From Alcaligenes faecalis (GTDB lineage Bacteria; Pseudomonadota; Gammaproteobacteria; Burkholderiales; Burkholderiaceae_B): a DNA stretch of 64,000 nt. Positions 15,706 to 25,358 of the stretch are shown here, piece after piece. The translations under genes and the position numbers were made by a program. Location: the NCBI RefSeq assembly GCF_002443155.1, contig NZ_CP023667.1:620001-684000 (forward strand), written 5' to 3'. Position 1 is the stretch's first letter. Each line of letters begins with the position of its first letter. The notes beneath the pieces were generated by a model. The model saw only the letters and a list, made by a program, of their open reading frames with translations, had not been told where the DNA came from and searched no databases.

Positions 15706-17994
15706 TTAGCTACGGTTGGCTTGCAGCACGGTCAAGGCCGTCATATTGATGATGCGGCGTACGGTCGAGCTGTAAGTCAGGATGTGCACCGGAGCGTTGG
15801 CACCCATCAGGAAAGGACCGATGGCCACGTTGCTGCCAGCGGCGGTTTTCAGCAGGTTGTAGCTGATGTTGCCAGCATCCACGTTCGGGCAGACCAGCAG
15901 GTTGGCCGAGCCTTTCAGCGAGGAGTTGGGCAAGGTGCGATTGCGCAAGCTTTCGTCCAGAGCGCAGTCGGCATGCATTTCACCGTCTACTTCCAGGTCA
16001 GGGGCTTGCTCCTGAATCAACCGCAGGGCTTCACGCATTTTGGGGCCGGAAGTGGCCGAGTCTGTACCAAAGTTGGAGCGCGACAGCAGGGCCACCTTGG
16101 GTTCCAGACTCAGCGTGCTCAACATGCGGGCCGCTTCAATCGTGTATTCCGCAATTTCCTGTGCGTTCGGGTCGTCGTTGACGTGCGTGTCGGTCAGGGC
16201 AACCGTACGCTCGCCCAGCAGCAGGATGTTCATGGCGGCGTAGACGCTGGAGCCGGGCTTGCGGCCGATCATCTCGTCGATGTAACGCAGGTGGTTGTGG
16301 TAGGAACCGATGGTGCCGCAAATCATGCCGTCGGCATCGCCCAGGTGCACCATGGTCGAGCCAATCAGAGTCAGGCGACGGCGCATTTCCACGCGAGCCA
16401 TTTCCTTGCTGATGCCGTGACGGCACATTTTTTCCCAGTACGTTGTCCAGTACTGGTGGAAACGGTCGTCGGACTCGGGGTTGGTCACTTCCACATCCAC
16501 GCCCAAACGCAGGCGCAGACCAAATTTCTTGATACGGGACAGCAGCACGGCAGGGCGGCCGACCAGAATCGGGTGGGCCAGCTTCTCGTCCACAATCACT
16601 TGCACGGCCCGCAGCACACGTTCTTCTTCACCTTCGGTAAAGACGATGCGGGCCTTGCCGCCTTCGCGCACCAGTTGCTTGGCCACAGCAAAAACGGGCT
16701 TCATGAATGCGCCGGAATGGTAGACAAACTGTTGCAGCTTGGCGATGTAGCCTTCCAGGTCAGCGATAGGGCGGGTTGCTACGCCTTCTTCCATGGCGGC
16801 CTGGGCCACAGCGGGGGCGATACGCACGATCAGACGTGGGTCGAATGGCTTGGGAATCAGGTAGTCGGGGCCAAAGCTCAGGCCGTAACCACCGTAGGCA
16901 GCGGCCACGGCTTCGTCTTGCTCTTCTTCAGCCAGGGCGGCAATCGCGCGGGCAGCGGCTTTTTCCATGCCACGGGTAATCGTGGTGGCGCCCACATCCA
17001 GTGCACCGCGGAAGATGTAGGGGAAGCACAGCACGTTATTGACCTGGTTCGGGAAGTCCGAACGGCCGGTTGCCATGATCACGTCATCGCGAGCGGCTTT
17101 GGCCACTTCAGGCAGAATTTCGGGGGTGGGGTTGGCCAATGCCATCACAAAAGGACGGTCTGCCATTTTTTGCAGCATTTCTGCTTTCAGCACACCACCG
17201 GCGGACAGGCCCACGAAAACGTCAGCGTTGTCGATCACATCAGCCAGCTTGCGGGCCTCGGTTTCTTTGGCGAAGCGGGCCAGTTCAGGCACTTGATGGC
17301 CGGGGCGGCCTTTGTAGACTACGCCATCAATGTCGGTGACCCAGACGTTTTCTTCGGGCAGACCCATGTCTACCATCAAGTCCAGGCAAGCCAAAGCGGC
17401 TGCACCAGCACCGGAGGTCACCACCTTGATCTTCTTGATGTCTTTGCCGACTACTTTCAAGCCGTTCAGGAACGCGGCTGTCACACAAATGGCCGTACCG
17501 TGCTGGTCGTCGTGGAAGACGGGGATGTTCATGCGTTCGCGCAGCTTGCGCTCAACTTCAAAACACTCGGGTGCCTTGATGTCTTCCAGGTTGATGCCAC
17601 CAAAGGTAGGCTCCAGACCGGCAATGATATCCACCAGCTTGTCGGGATCGGTTTCGTTGATCTCGATGTCAAACACGTCCAGGCCAGCAAACTTCTTGAA
17701 CAGAACGGCCTTGCCTTCCATCACGGGCTTGGAGGCCAGGGCGCCAATATTGCCCAGACCCAGCACAGCAGTCCCGTTGGAGATCACACCCACCAGATTG
17801 CCACGGCCGGTGTAGCGGAAGGCATTCTTTGGGTCGACAACAATTTCTTCACAAGCAGCGGCCACACCGGGGGAGTACGCCAGACCCAGATCGCGTTGGC
17901 TGACCAGCGGCTTGGTGGCGGCAATCGTCACTTTGCCGGGAATGGGGAACTCGTGATAATCCAGTGCAGCTTGTCGATCTACGGGTGAACTCAT
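15706..17994 (-). CDS. maeB: NADP-dependent malic enzyme with C-terminal phosphotransacetylase-like domain
   Basis: The enzyme decarboxylates malate to pyruvate with reduction of NADP. At 762 residues it matches the MaeB two-domain type of about 760. The malic enzyme part shows [44 protein letters not shown] and [12 protein letters not shown], with the nucleotide fold at [16 protein letters not shown]. From about residue 430 a phosphate acetyltransferase-like domain follows; in MaeB it is regulatory rather than catalytic. The start at 17992-17994 is preceded by GAGGAAACC; a longer open frame upstream is rejected. It diverges from the LysR gene. Confidence 0.96.
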   Translation of the reverse strand: MSSPVDRQAALDYHEFPIPGKVTIAATKPLVSQRDLGLAYSPGVAAACEEIVVDPKNAFRYTGRGNLVGVISNGTAVLGLGNIGALASKPVMEGKAVLFKKFAGLDVFDIEINETDPDKLVDIIAGLEPTFGGINLEDIKAPECFEVERKLRERMNIPVFHDDQHGTAICVTAAFLNGLKVVGKDIKKIKVVTSGAGAAALACLDLMVDMGLPEENVWVTDIDGVVYKGRPGHQVPELARFAKETEARKLADVIDNADVFVGLSAGGVLKAEMLQKMADRPFVMALANPTPEILPEVAKAARDDVIMATGRSDFPNQVNNVLCFPYIFRGALDVGATTITRGMEKAAARAIAALAEEEQDEAVAAAYGGYGLSFGPDYLIPKPFDPRLIVRIAPAVAQAAMEEGVATRPIADLEGYIAKLQQFVYHSGAFMKPVFAVAKQLVREGGKARIVFTEGEEERVLRAVQVIVDEKLAHPILVGRPAVLLSRIKKFGLRLRLGVDVEVTNPESDDRFHQYWTTYWEKMCRHGISKEMARVEMRRRLTLIGSTMVHLGDADGMICGTIGSYHNHLRYIDEMIGRKPGSSVYAAMNILLLGERTVALTDTHVNDDPNAQEIAEYTIEAARMLSTLSLEPKVALLSRSNFGTDSATSGPKMREALRLIQEQAPDLEVDGEMHADCALDESLRNRTLPNSSLKGSANLLVCPNVDAGNISYNLLKTAAGSNVAIGPFLMGANAPVHILTYSSTVRRIINMTALTVLQANRS

Positions 17995-18121
17995 GGTTTC
18001 CTCTTGCTCAGGCGTCAAACAGGTGTTTGGTGGAATCGGGGGATGGCGTGGGAAGTAGGCACCAGCGCCGCTTTTCAACAAGTGTAGATAATTAAACAGG
18101 CCAGGGTATTAGGGCTTATTA

Positions 18122-18156
18122 TTACCCCATTAGTAAATGCTTATAGTATGGGGTAA
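18122..18156. promoter_or_regulatory. inverted repeat at the LysR gene start (likely LysR operator)
   Basis: TTACCCCAT (18122-18130) and ATGGGGTAA (18148-18156) form a perfect 9-bp inverted repeat with a 17-bp spacer in the maeB/LysR divergent gap. It spans the first ATG of the LysR gene, and TATAGT inside it could be a -10 box. Confidence 0.5.
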
Positions 18157-19138
18157 GGGCTTGGAAACAAACGATATTGCGCATCGCTTGGTGCAACGAC
18201 TCAAGCTGCGTCACTTGGCCTTGCTGATCGAGATCGAACGCCTGGGTTCGCTAACCAAAGTGGCGGATTTGATGGCGATGAGCCAGCCTGCAGTGACACA
18301 GGCCCTGGCCGAGGTTGAGCAGGTGTTTGCTACTGCCCTGTTTCTGCGTTCTTCCCGTGGCATGGAGGCAACACCACAAGGGCAAATCGTGATTTCACGT
18401 GCCCGGGCCATGATGCAGGACATGGAGTTGCTGAGCCTGGATTTGCAGGCGCACAGCTTGGGGCGGCAAGCGCATTTGCGTCTGGGGGTGATTCCTTTGG
18501 TGTCCGGCAAGCTGATTTCCGCGGCGCTGCGGGCGACCCGTCCCCAAGGACAGGTGGTCTCGGTCAGTATTACCGAGGGGCTGACGGAAACCCTGCTGGA
18601 ACAACTGCGTGATCATGCCCTGGATGCCGTGGTGGCGCGCAGTTCTCCGGATTTGAATATGAAAGGGCTGCGACATGAGGCCTTGTACGCGCAGCAACCG
18701 CGCCTGATTGCCAGCCGGGAACTGGCAGGCCGATTGGGACGACGCAAGCTGGACTGGGCGCAACTGCAGGATCTGGACTGGATTCTGGGGCCGCGCAATA
18801 CGCCCATGCGGCGGCAGGTGGCGAACCTGTTTTTGCGAGCAGGCTTGCTGGAGCCGGTGCCCAGCGTGGAGACTTCCTCACCCAAGCTGATCGGTGAGTT
18901 GATTGTGAACCACTCCCGGGCCGTCTCCGTGGTCCCCACTGAAATTGCCGAAGAGCTGGTGCGCGTGTCCGGCGTGGCCATCGTGCCGTATTCCTTTGAG
19001 TGGGGTTTGTCGCCCATTGCGCTCTTCACGCGGGTGGCCGGTCAGCAGCGTCCCGTGGACAAGCTGTTCGCGCAGGAACTGAAACGGGTGTGTACTGATA
19101 AGACTGTGCCCTTGGAACGGGGGGCTTTTTTCTACTAG
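18137..19138 (+). CDS. LysR family transcriptional regulator
   Basis: This protein of up to 333 residues has an N-terminal winged helix, RLKLRHLALLIEIERLGSLT then KVADLMAMSQPAVTQALAEVE, as in LysR proteins of the GalR/Cbl-like aromatic-acid group. The effector-binding domain spans about residues 105-310. The first ATG (18137) has no ribosome-binding site and lies inside a perfect inverted repeat. A TTG at 18161 with GGGG seven bases upstream may be the true start and would give 325 residues. It is divergent from maeB, which suggests control of maeB and of itself. The inducer is unknown. Confidence 0.88.
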   Translation: MLIVWGKGLETNDIAHRLVQRLKLRHLALLIEIERLGSLTKVADLMAMSQPAVTQALAEVEQVFATALFLRSSRGMEATPQGQIVISRARAMMQDMELLSLDLQAHSLGRQAHLRLGVIPLVSGKLISAALRATRPQGQVVSVSITEGLTETLLEQLRDHALDAVVARSSPDLNMKGLRHEALYAQQPRLIASRELAGRLGRRKLDWAQLQDLDWILGPRNTPMRRQVANLFLRAGLLEPVPSVETSSPKLIGELIVNHSRAVSVVPTEIAEELVRVSGVAIVPYSFEWGLSPIALFTRVAGQQRPVDKLFAQELKRVCTDKTVPLERGAFFY

Positions 19139-19353
19139 TGTCGTTTTGTCTGCTGCGGGTTGATTGTTAGGGTCACATTGGGAGCGCCCTATGCCGAGCG
19201 GGCTGGGCGGGACCTGAGGGCAGGATGTCATACCTGCCCAGGAAACCGGAGCCGCTCACTGACAAGAACCGCCCCCCGCTTTCATGTCCAGGAGTCTGAG
19301 AGGGGGGGGTACAGCGGCCTGCTTGTTGCTGTCTGGGTTAGGCAAGCAGCGGC

Positions 19354-20838
19354 TTACTGATTGACATACCAGATCGCCTTGGTTTGCTGGTACTGATCCA
19401 GGGCTTCCATTCCCTTGTCCTTGCCGCCAAAACCGGACAGTTTGAAGCCACCAAAGGGCGCGGTGATATCACCTTCGGAAAAGCCATTCACCGAAACGGT
19501 GCCTGCCTTGATTTTGCGCGAGACACGTTGTGCGCGCCGCACATCCAGTGTGTAGATGGAGGCGGCCAGGCCGTATTGGGTGTCGTTTGCCAAGGCGATC
19601 GCTTGCTCTTCTGTCTCGAAGGTCGTGATGGCCAGAACGGGGCCGAACACTTCTTCCTGGAACAGACGGTCTTCCGGGGTGATGTGATCGAAGATAGTGG
19701 GCTCGATATACCAGCCACTGCCCAGGTCACTGTGAATGCGCCCCCCATGAACCAGTTTGGCGTTTTTTCCGGGGTTCTGCAGAAAGCTGGCCACTTTTTC
19801 AAAGTGCGCTTTTTCTACCATCGGTCCGATAGACACATCCGGGTCCGTAGGCAGACCTACTTTCCAGGAACTCAGCCCCTGTTTGAGTTTTTGCAGCAGC
19901 GTGTCTTTCAGGCTGCTGTGTACGATCAGGCGGGAGCCGCAGCTGCAGTTTTCGCTCATGTTCCAGAATGCGGCCGCCAGGATGGAGGGGACCGCCTCGT
20001 CCAGTAGGGCATCCTCAAAAACGACCTGGGGGCTTTTCCCCCCGCATTCCAGTACCACCTCCTTCAGATTGCTTTCTGCGGAGTATTTCAGGAACAGGCG
20101 ACCCACTTCGGTGGAGCCGGTAAACGACACAATATCCACGTCCTCGTGCCGTCCCAAAGGCTCTCCGACTTCCTCGCCTGTCCCTGTGACCAGGATCAGG
20201 GCTCCTGCGGGGACGCCTGCCTGATGAGCCAGCTGTGTCATGCGGTAGGCGCTCAGACTGGTCAGCTCGGACGGCTTCACAATGACCGAGTTGCCGCACA
20301 CCAGAGCAGGGGCTACTTTCCAAGCGTACATCTGGGCCGGGAAGTTCCAGGGAAGGACGGCCGCCACGACCCCAATGGGTTCCTTGGTGATCAAGCCCAG
20401 CGCGTCGGAGCCGGTTGGGGATATTCGGCCAAAGCATTTATCAGCCGTTTCCGCATACCAGCTGAAGGTATCGATGGTGGCGGGCATGTCAGTATTCAGA
20501 CATTCGGTGATGGGCTTGCCTGCATCCACGCAATCGAGTGCGGCCAGTTCCTCGGCGTGTTGCTCCAGCAAGGCGACCCACTTGAGCATGATCTTTTTAC
20601 GGTCTGCCGGAGACAGTTCAGACCACTCGCCCGACTCAAAGCTTGCGCGTGCGGCAGCGACCGCCGCTTCTACATCCGAGGCTTGGCCAGCGGAGATCTT
20701 GCCAATCACGGCCAGATCGATAGGGCTGACGTTATCGAGCAGGGCCGAAGCCGTGGTTTGATAGCCAGGAATCAAATGGGAAGCGTGCAGCTTTCCGGCG
20801 CGGGCCAACTCAAAGACAGTCTCTTTCTGCGTGGGCAT
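19354..20838 (-). CDS. NAD(P)-dependent aldehyde dehydrogenase
   Basis: This 494-residue member of the ALDH superfamily resembles PuuC and betaine-aldehyde type enzymes. Cofactor and catalytic motifs are present. VLPWNFPAQMYAWKVAPAL lies near residue 160, VSFTGSTEVGRLF follows, and LECGGKSPQ holds the general-base Glu. SENCSCGSR holds the nucleophilic Cys; the more usual text is GQxCxxGSR. EEVFGPVLAI and PFGGFKLSGFG follow. The ATG directly abuts the stop of the DapA-like gene, so the two are translated together. In this operon it probably oxidises the aldehyde released by, or derived from, the lyase product. The exact aldehyde is not known. Confidence 0.92.
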   Translation of the reverse strand: MPTQKETVFELARAGKLHASHLIPGYQTTASALLDNVSPIDLAVIGKISAGQASDVEAAVAAARASFESGEWSELSPADRKKIMLKWVALLEQHAEELAALDCVDAGKPITECLNTDMPATIDTFSWYAETADKCFGRISPTGSDALGLITKEPIGVVAAVLPWNFPAQMYAWKVAPALVCGNSVIVKPSELTSLSAYRMTQLAHQAGVPAGALILVTGTGEEVGEPLGRHEDVDIVSFTGSTEVGRLFLKYSAESNLKEVVLECGGKSPQVVFEDALLDEAVPSILAAAFWNMSENCSCGSRLIVHSSLKDTLLQKLKQGLSSWKVGLPTDPDVSIGPMVEKAHFEKVASFLQNPGKNAKLVHGGRIHSDLGSGWYIEPTIFDHITPEDRLFQEEVFGPVLAITTFETEEQAIALANDTQYGLAASIYTLDVRRAQRVSRKIKAGTVSVNGFSEGDITAPFGGFKLSGFGGKDKGMEALDQYQQTKAIWYVNQ

Positions 20839-21726
20839 TCAAGCCTCCTGTTCTACTTGGTAAGCGTTGATCTGGGCCAGGAAGTCGTCGCGTTCCTGCG
20901 CTTCAACTGGCAGCAGGGGCAAGCGCACCGAACCGACATCAATGCCGTGGCGCACGCAGCCCAGTTTGGCCTTCTGGTTGTAGTTGCCGGACTCCATGGC
21001 GGCAATGGCGGGCAGCATGGCTGCCATCATGTGACGCACGCTGTCCCAGTCTCCTTGTTCGGCTGCCTTGAGCATTTGAACCTGCTCGGCCGGAAACACA
21101 TTGGCTCCGCCACTGATCCAGCTGCGCACACCCCAGAACAGGAAATCGGCCGCCTGATCATCACAGCCGCAAACAACCTGGAAGTCGGGCAGATTGGCAT
21201 TGACCATAGCCACTACCCGGCTGAAGTTACCGCTGCTCTCCTTGATGCCCACAATGTTTTTGACCTTGGCCAGTTCGTAAACGGATTCAAGCTCGATCTG
21301 GATGCCAATGCGTGCCGGGAAGTTGTACATGACAATCGGCAATTCGGTGGCCGCGGCGACCTCCTTGAAATACGCCACCACTTCATTCTGGCCGGGCAGG
21401 CTGTAAGGGGTGGGGGAGAGCATCAGCGCTTCGTAACCCAACTCCTCGGCTTCACGGATCCGGCTGATGGCTTCGGCAGGTGACATGGAGTTCACGCCAG
21501 CAATCAGTGTTGTACGGCCACGGCCGATTTTGGCAACAATCTCCAGCACGCGGCGGCGCTCTTGTGCGCTCAGTGCGTAGTATTCGCCCGTGGTGCCACA
21601 AGCCACGATGCCACCCACGCCGGCTTCAATAAAACATTCAACCAGACGCTCCAGAGCGGCTTCATTTAGCTGGTTGTTGGCGTCAAACGGGGTAACGATG
21701 GGAACGAGAATGCCGTTCAGATTCAT
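20839..21726 (-). CDS. DapA/NanA family lyase or synthase (class I aldolase-type)
   Basis: This 295-residue TIM-barrel protein of the dihydrodipicolinate synthase/N-acetylneuraminate lyase family shows VPIVTPFD, ACGTTGEYYALS with the substrate-binding GTTGE, and MYNFPAR with the catalytic Tyr. The Schiff-base Lys is in GIKESSG near residue 160. It is unlikely to be the biosynthetic DapA because it sits in an operon with a TRAP transporter, a GntR regulator and an aldehyde dehydrogenase. Candidates are a keto-acid aldolase or a dehydratase such as those for deoxy-keto sugar acids. The ribosome-binding site is GGAGACATC on the minus strand. Confidence 0.88.
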   Translation of the reverse strand: MNLNGILVPIVTPFDANNQLNEAALERLVECFIEAGVGGIVACGTTGEYYALSAQERRRVLEIVAKIGRGRTTLIAGVNSMSPAEAISRIREAEELGYEALMLSPTPYSLPGQNEVVAYFKEVAAATELPIVMYNFPARIGIQIELESVYELAKVKNIVGIKESSGNFSRVVAMVNANLPDFQVVCGCDDQAADFLFWGVRSWISGGANVFPAEQVQMLKAAEQGDWDSVRHMMAAMLPAIAAMESGNYNQKAKLGCVRHGIDVGSVRLPLLPVEAQERDDFLAQINAYQVEQEA

Positions 21727-21760
21727 GATGTCTCCAGATTATTAATAGATTATTGATACG

Positions 21761-22411
21761 TTATTCAATGACCTTGCGGGTGAAGGCGCTGAGGTAAGCC
21801 ATCAGCGTTTCAGAGCCCTGCAAGGCCAGGTCGGGATTTCCATCCTGGATACCTTCGGCCAGGGTCAAATGAGCCTGGGCTCCGGCTTCCAGATCGCCTT
21901 CATATTGGTAGGCGTACCAGAATCGTCTGCACTGAACGATCATGGGTGTGACCGCTTGAACCGCAAAGGTGTTGCGACAGGCCTGGTGGATCACTTCGTC
22001 CAGATGCTGGTCGGCCAGCATGTAGGCGTCGATATCCTTGGCGTTGGCAGCATCCACCATGGCCTGGGCGTGGCCGAGCAAGGTGCTGCGCTGGGCCGGG
22101 GTCGCCCAGCGGGCGGCGCCCTGCACAATCAGGCGCTCCAGAACCCGGCGCGTTTCAATCAGGGTCAAATGTTCAGCCACACGGATCTCACTGACACGCA
22201 GACCACGGCGGGGTTGCTGCTCGATCAATCCCAGGGCCACCATGCGCATCAGGGCTTCGCGCAAGGGGGTGCGTCCCAAACCTGTCATTTCCACCAGATC
22301 ACTTTCCACAATGGCCTGACCAGGCTCCAGTTTGAGTGTGGCAATTAACTGCTCAATCGCTTGATAGGCGATTTCAGCGGCACGAGAAGAAGGGATGGGG
22401 GCGCTACTCAC
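21761..22411 (-). CDS. GntR family transcriptional regulator (FCD/FadR subfamily)
   Basis: The 216-residue protein has a winged helix (VESDLVEMTGLGRTPLREALMRM then VALGLIEQQPRRGLRVSEI, about residues 30-80) and an all-helical FCD ligand-binding domain. The FCD metal motif is visible as D-x3-H with a downstream Asn (DEVIHQACRN). These regulators usually repress transport and catabolic operons and release DNA on binding an organic acid. It lies inside the operon, between dctM and the lyase gene, 25 bp from dctM, so it probably controls its own operon. Confidence 0.9.
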   Translation of the reverse strand: MSSAPIPSSRAAEIAYQAIEQLIATLKLEPGQAIVESDLVEMTGLGRTPLREALMRMVALGLIEQQPRRGLRVSEIRVAEHLTLIETRRVLERLIVQGAARWATPAQRSTLLGHAQAMVDAANAKDIDAYMLADQHLDEVIHQACRNTFAVQAVTPMIVQCRRFWYAYQYEGDLEAGAQAHLTLAEGIQDGNPDLALQGSETLMAYLSAFTRKVIE

Positions 22412-22435
22412 AGAGACTCCAATATAAAAAGGGTG

Positions 22436-23755
22436 TTAAAAGCCGGACACTTGCTGGGGCAGCCAGGTTGCAATCGCCGGAAACAGAGCGACGATCAGCA
22501 AGGTCAGCAACTGAGCAAGAATAAACGGCACCACACCTCGACAAACTTGTCCGTATGTCATGTCTTTGGGGGCAATGGACAAAAGGTAAAAAATCGAAGA
22601 GGCCAGGGGCGGTGTCAGGTAGCTGGTTTGAATAACAACAATCACCATGACGCCAAACCACAAGGGATCCAGTCCTGTTGCCACAATAAAGGGCAGGAAA
22701 AGCGGCACGCAAATCAATACGTTTGCCGTCCAGTCCAGCACAAAGCCCAGCAGAAAGACGATGCCCAGAAACAGAATGATCGTACCCGTACTGCCCAGGC
22801 CCAGATCGCTGGTCAGCATTTGTACCAGCTTGGCACCACCATTGGCTGCAAAGGCTCCGGTAAACATGGTGCCCCCAGCCACAATCAGCATGATCATTGC
22901 TGTAATGCGTACCGTAATCCGCAAGGCTCCGCTGAACACTTCCCAGTTGAACTGACGGTAGAAAATGCACAGGACAGCGGCGGCAGCGGCACCCAGGGCA
23001 GCGGCCTCGGTGGGCGATGCAATCCCTTTCATCAAGGAACCCAGAACGGCGATGATCAGCAGCATCATGGGAACCAGACCACGCATCGTGATGCTGATTT
23101 TCTCGCCCAAGGGCCGACGCATATCCTCGTCATCCGCCCGAGGCCCCAATTCGGGCTTGAGCGTGGTGGCAATCAGGATGTAAGCCACAAAGAGCGTGGT
23201 CATCAACAGGCCCGGAAAGAGCATGGCAGCGAACAGCTCGCCCACCGGAACCTGTGCCAGGGAGGCATAGACGACCGCGACCACTGAGGGCGGGATCATG
23301 GTGCCCAGGGAGCCCCCGGCGCAGATCGTGCCCGCGATCAGGGAGTGGTTGTAGCGAAAGCGCTTCATGGCTGGGATGGCCATCAGCCCCACCATGATTT
23401 CTACCGCCCCCACCACACCGGCCGCGGCAGCAAAGGTGGCGGCCATGGCGATGGTGGCAATGGCCAATCCACCTGGCAGACCACCCAGCCATAACTGCAT
23501 GGTGCGAAACAGGCGTGCGGCAATGCCCGAGCGCTCCAGCAGGGCTCCCATCAGAACAAACATGGGAATCGCTGACAGGATATGGTTGGTGGCCGCGCCG
23601 TACAAAGCGCCATACATCTGGTCAAAGACCATGGGGCCAAAGGCGTACCAACCGGCCAGAAAGGCGGGCAGGATCAGCGCAAAAGCCACGGGTATGCCCT
23701 GAAAAATCAGCAGGAACAGGGCGGGAAACATCAGTCCGGCAATCCATAAATTCAT
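22436..23755 (-). CDS. dctM: TRAP transporter large permease subunit
   Basis: The 439-residue DctM-type inner-membrane subunit carries out sodium-coupled transport with DctQ and DctP. It has about a dozen hydrophobic helices. Family motifs are PMFVLMGALLERSGIA, AAGVVGAVEIMVGLMAIPAM and GGSLGTMIPPS, plus SPTEAAALGAAAA in the second half. The start at 23753-23755 overlaps the dctQ stop (ATGA). A longer open frame upstream lies within dctQ and is not used. Confidence 0.95.
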   Translation of the reverse strand: MNLWIAGLMFPALFLLIFQGIPVAFALILPAFLAGWYAFGPMVFDQMYGALYGAATNHILSAIPMFVLMGALLERSGIAARLFRTMQLWLGGLPGGLAIATIAMAATFAAAAGVVGAVEIMVGLMAIPAMKRFRYNHSLIAGTICAGGSLGTMIPPSVVAVVYASLAQVPVGELFAAMLFPGLLMTTLFVAYILIATTLKPELGPRADDEDMRRPLGEKISITMRGLVPMMLLIIAVLGSLMKGIASPTEAAALGAAAAAVLCIFYRQFNWEVFSGALRITVRITAMIMLIVAGGTMFTGAFAANGGAKLVQMLTSDLGLGSTGTIILFLGIVFLLGFVLDWTANVLICVPLFLPFIVATGLDPLWFGVMVIVVIQTSYLTPPLASSIFYLLSIAPKDMTYGQVCRGVVPFILAQLLTLLIVALFPAIATWLPQQVSGF

Positions 23756-24273
23756 GGGCTCACCTCGATGTCTGCAGGGCTTTGTTCTTTGACCGCGCAG
23801 CGCAAGCCATGGGCCAGCAGTTGCAAGGTAAAGGCGATCAGGCCAATGGCAATGCAGGCGTAGAACGGCCACATGACCGGGGCCCAGGGGCTGACCATTT
23901 CCACTTCGTTCAGCTTCCAGGCCATCCAGGCTTTGTTGACTCCGACTTTGCTCAACACCGCAAACAGGGGAAACAGCACCAGCAGGTACAGGACCACGTC
24001 TGAAATGCGGGCAAGGGACTTGGGTAAGTGCTTGCGAACCACATCAATGCTGATGTGTTCGTTCTGGCGCATTACCCAGGCCATGCCCAGCAGAAAAATA
24101 GCCCCGTTCATCATGTAGGCGACATCGAAGGCCCAGACCGTAGGAGCATGCAGGACGTAGCGCGCAAAGACCTCCCACACCATGGCCGTGACCAGGATGG
24201 CCGCAGCCAGCTCCGCCAACCTGGCACTGACAAGGGCAACAAAGTCGATCAGTTTTGAAATAGGCTGCAGCAT
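23752..24273 (-). CDS. dctQ: TRAP transporter small permease subunit
   Basis: This 173-residue protein with four transmembrane helices belongs to the DctQ family. The conserved VFARYVLHAPTVWAFDVAYMMNG segment near residue 35 and the NEHISIDVV motif near residue 70 are diagnostic. It lies 26 bp downstream of dctP and overlaps dctM by 4 bp. It forms the membrane complex with DctM. Confidence 0.93.
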   Translation of the reverse strand: MLQPISKLIDFVALVSARLAELAAAILVTAMVWEVFARYVLHAPTVWAFDVAYMMNGAIFLLGMAWVMRQNEHISIDVVRKHLPKSLARISDVVLYLLVLFPLFAVLSKVGVNKAWMAWKLNEVEMVSPWAPVMWPFYACIAIGLIAFTLQLLAHGLRCAVKEQSPADIEVSP

Positions 24274-24299
24274 GGCAGCTCTCCTTCAGAAAGTAGGAC

Positions 24300-25358
24300 T
24301 TAGTCGCGGATCAAGTAATTGCTTTCGCTGCGCCAACGATTCAGGAAACCATCGTAGTCAGTCAGCAGGTTTTTCATGTAGTCGTTGCCGGACTGTGCCT
24401 GGGCGTCGGCTTTCTTGTGTACCCAGTCATTGCCAGCCTCGGCCAGCTGCTTGATGAAGGCCGGATCCAGGGTGATGACTTCGTTGCGTCCCTGGCGATA
24501 CTTCTCCATGGCCTTGATGTCGGCGTTATAGAAGTAGTCCAGCGATTGATGGGTGGTCAGCTCGGCGGCAGCCTCAATTAACTGCTGCAGATCGGCGGGC
24601 ACCTTGTCCCAGGTTTCCTGCTTCAGCACGACTTCCCACATGAAAGTAGGTTGATGCACACCCGGTACGACGATGTATTTGGCGGCCTGATGAAAGCCTT
24701 CTGGCGTATTGGAGGAGGGGGTTGCCCATTCCACTGCATCCACCCCTTTGCGTTGCAGCAGGGTGTAGGTATCGCCGGGAGGAACCACCGTGGGAACGGC
24801 ACCGAAATAGTCTTTCATCACATCGGCCCAGGCACCGGAGGTACGGTACTTCAGCCCTTTCAGATCTTCAGCTGTCCGAATCGGGGTATTGGAGTGCGCC
24901 AGGACTTCGGTGGAGCCCAGCCCCACAATCATGGTTTTCAGGCCATTTTTGGAACGCAGCTCCTGCAGCTTTTCCTTGCCACCGCCTTCATATAGCCAGA
25001 CACGATAGGCATCGGGCCCCATGCCGCCGGGATAACCCGCAAAAATCGCATTGGCTGGGTCCTGATTGACCAGATAGCTGGAGGTGGAGTGGCCCGCTTC
25101 CACAACGCCTGTCTCTACTGCTTCAAAGACTTTAAGGGCGGGAACGATAACCCCGGCTCCAAAGGGCTGAATCTCGACACGATCCCCCGTCATGAGTTTC
25201 ACGTTCTTTGCAAAACGCTCCAGAAAGTTTTGATAGAACGGGGAGCCTTCGGGTACAGAAGTGGGTACGCGCCAGCTGATTTCGGCTGCTTGTGCCGAGG
25301 CCATGCTGCCCAGCAAAAACAGGCCAGCCAAGGTGGATGCAACAAGTTTGGATTTCAT
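24300..25358 (-). CDS. dctP: TRAP transporter periplasmic solute-binding protein
   Basis: This 352-residue receptor has a Sec signal peptide ending at AQAAE. DctP-fold features include VEIQPFGAGVIVPALKVFEAV and LKGLKYRTSG, which supplies the carboxylate-binding Arg. GDTYTLLQRKGVDAVEWATP then follows, with YIVVPGVHQPTFMWEV near residue 235. The last two resemble the alpha-keto acid binding group (TakP-like), but ligand identity is an inference. It is the first gene of the dctPQM-gntR-dapA-aldh operon. Confidence 0.93.
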   Translation of the reverse strand: MKSKLVASTLAGLFLLGSMASAQAAEISWRVPTSVPEGSPFYQNFLERFAKNVKLMTGDRVEIQPFGAGVIVPALKVFEAVETGVVEAGHSTSSYLVNQDPANAIFAGYPGGMGPDAYRVWLYEGGGKEKLQELRSKNGLKTMIVGLGSTEVLAHSNTPIRTAEDLKGLKYRTSGAWADVMKDYFGAVPTVVPPGDTYTLLQRKGVDAVEWATPSSNTPEGFHQAAKYIVVPGVHQPTFMWEVVLKQETWDKVPADLQQLIEAAAELTTHQSLDYFYNADIKAMEKYRQGRNEVITLDPAFIKQLAEAGNDWVHKKADAQAQSGNDYMKNLLTDYDGFLNRWRSESNYLIRD

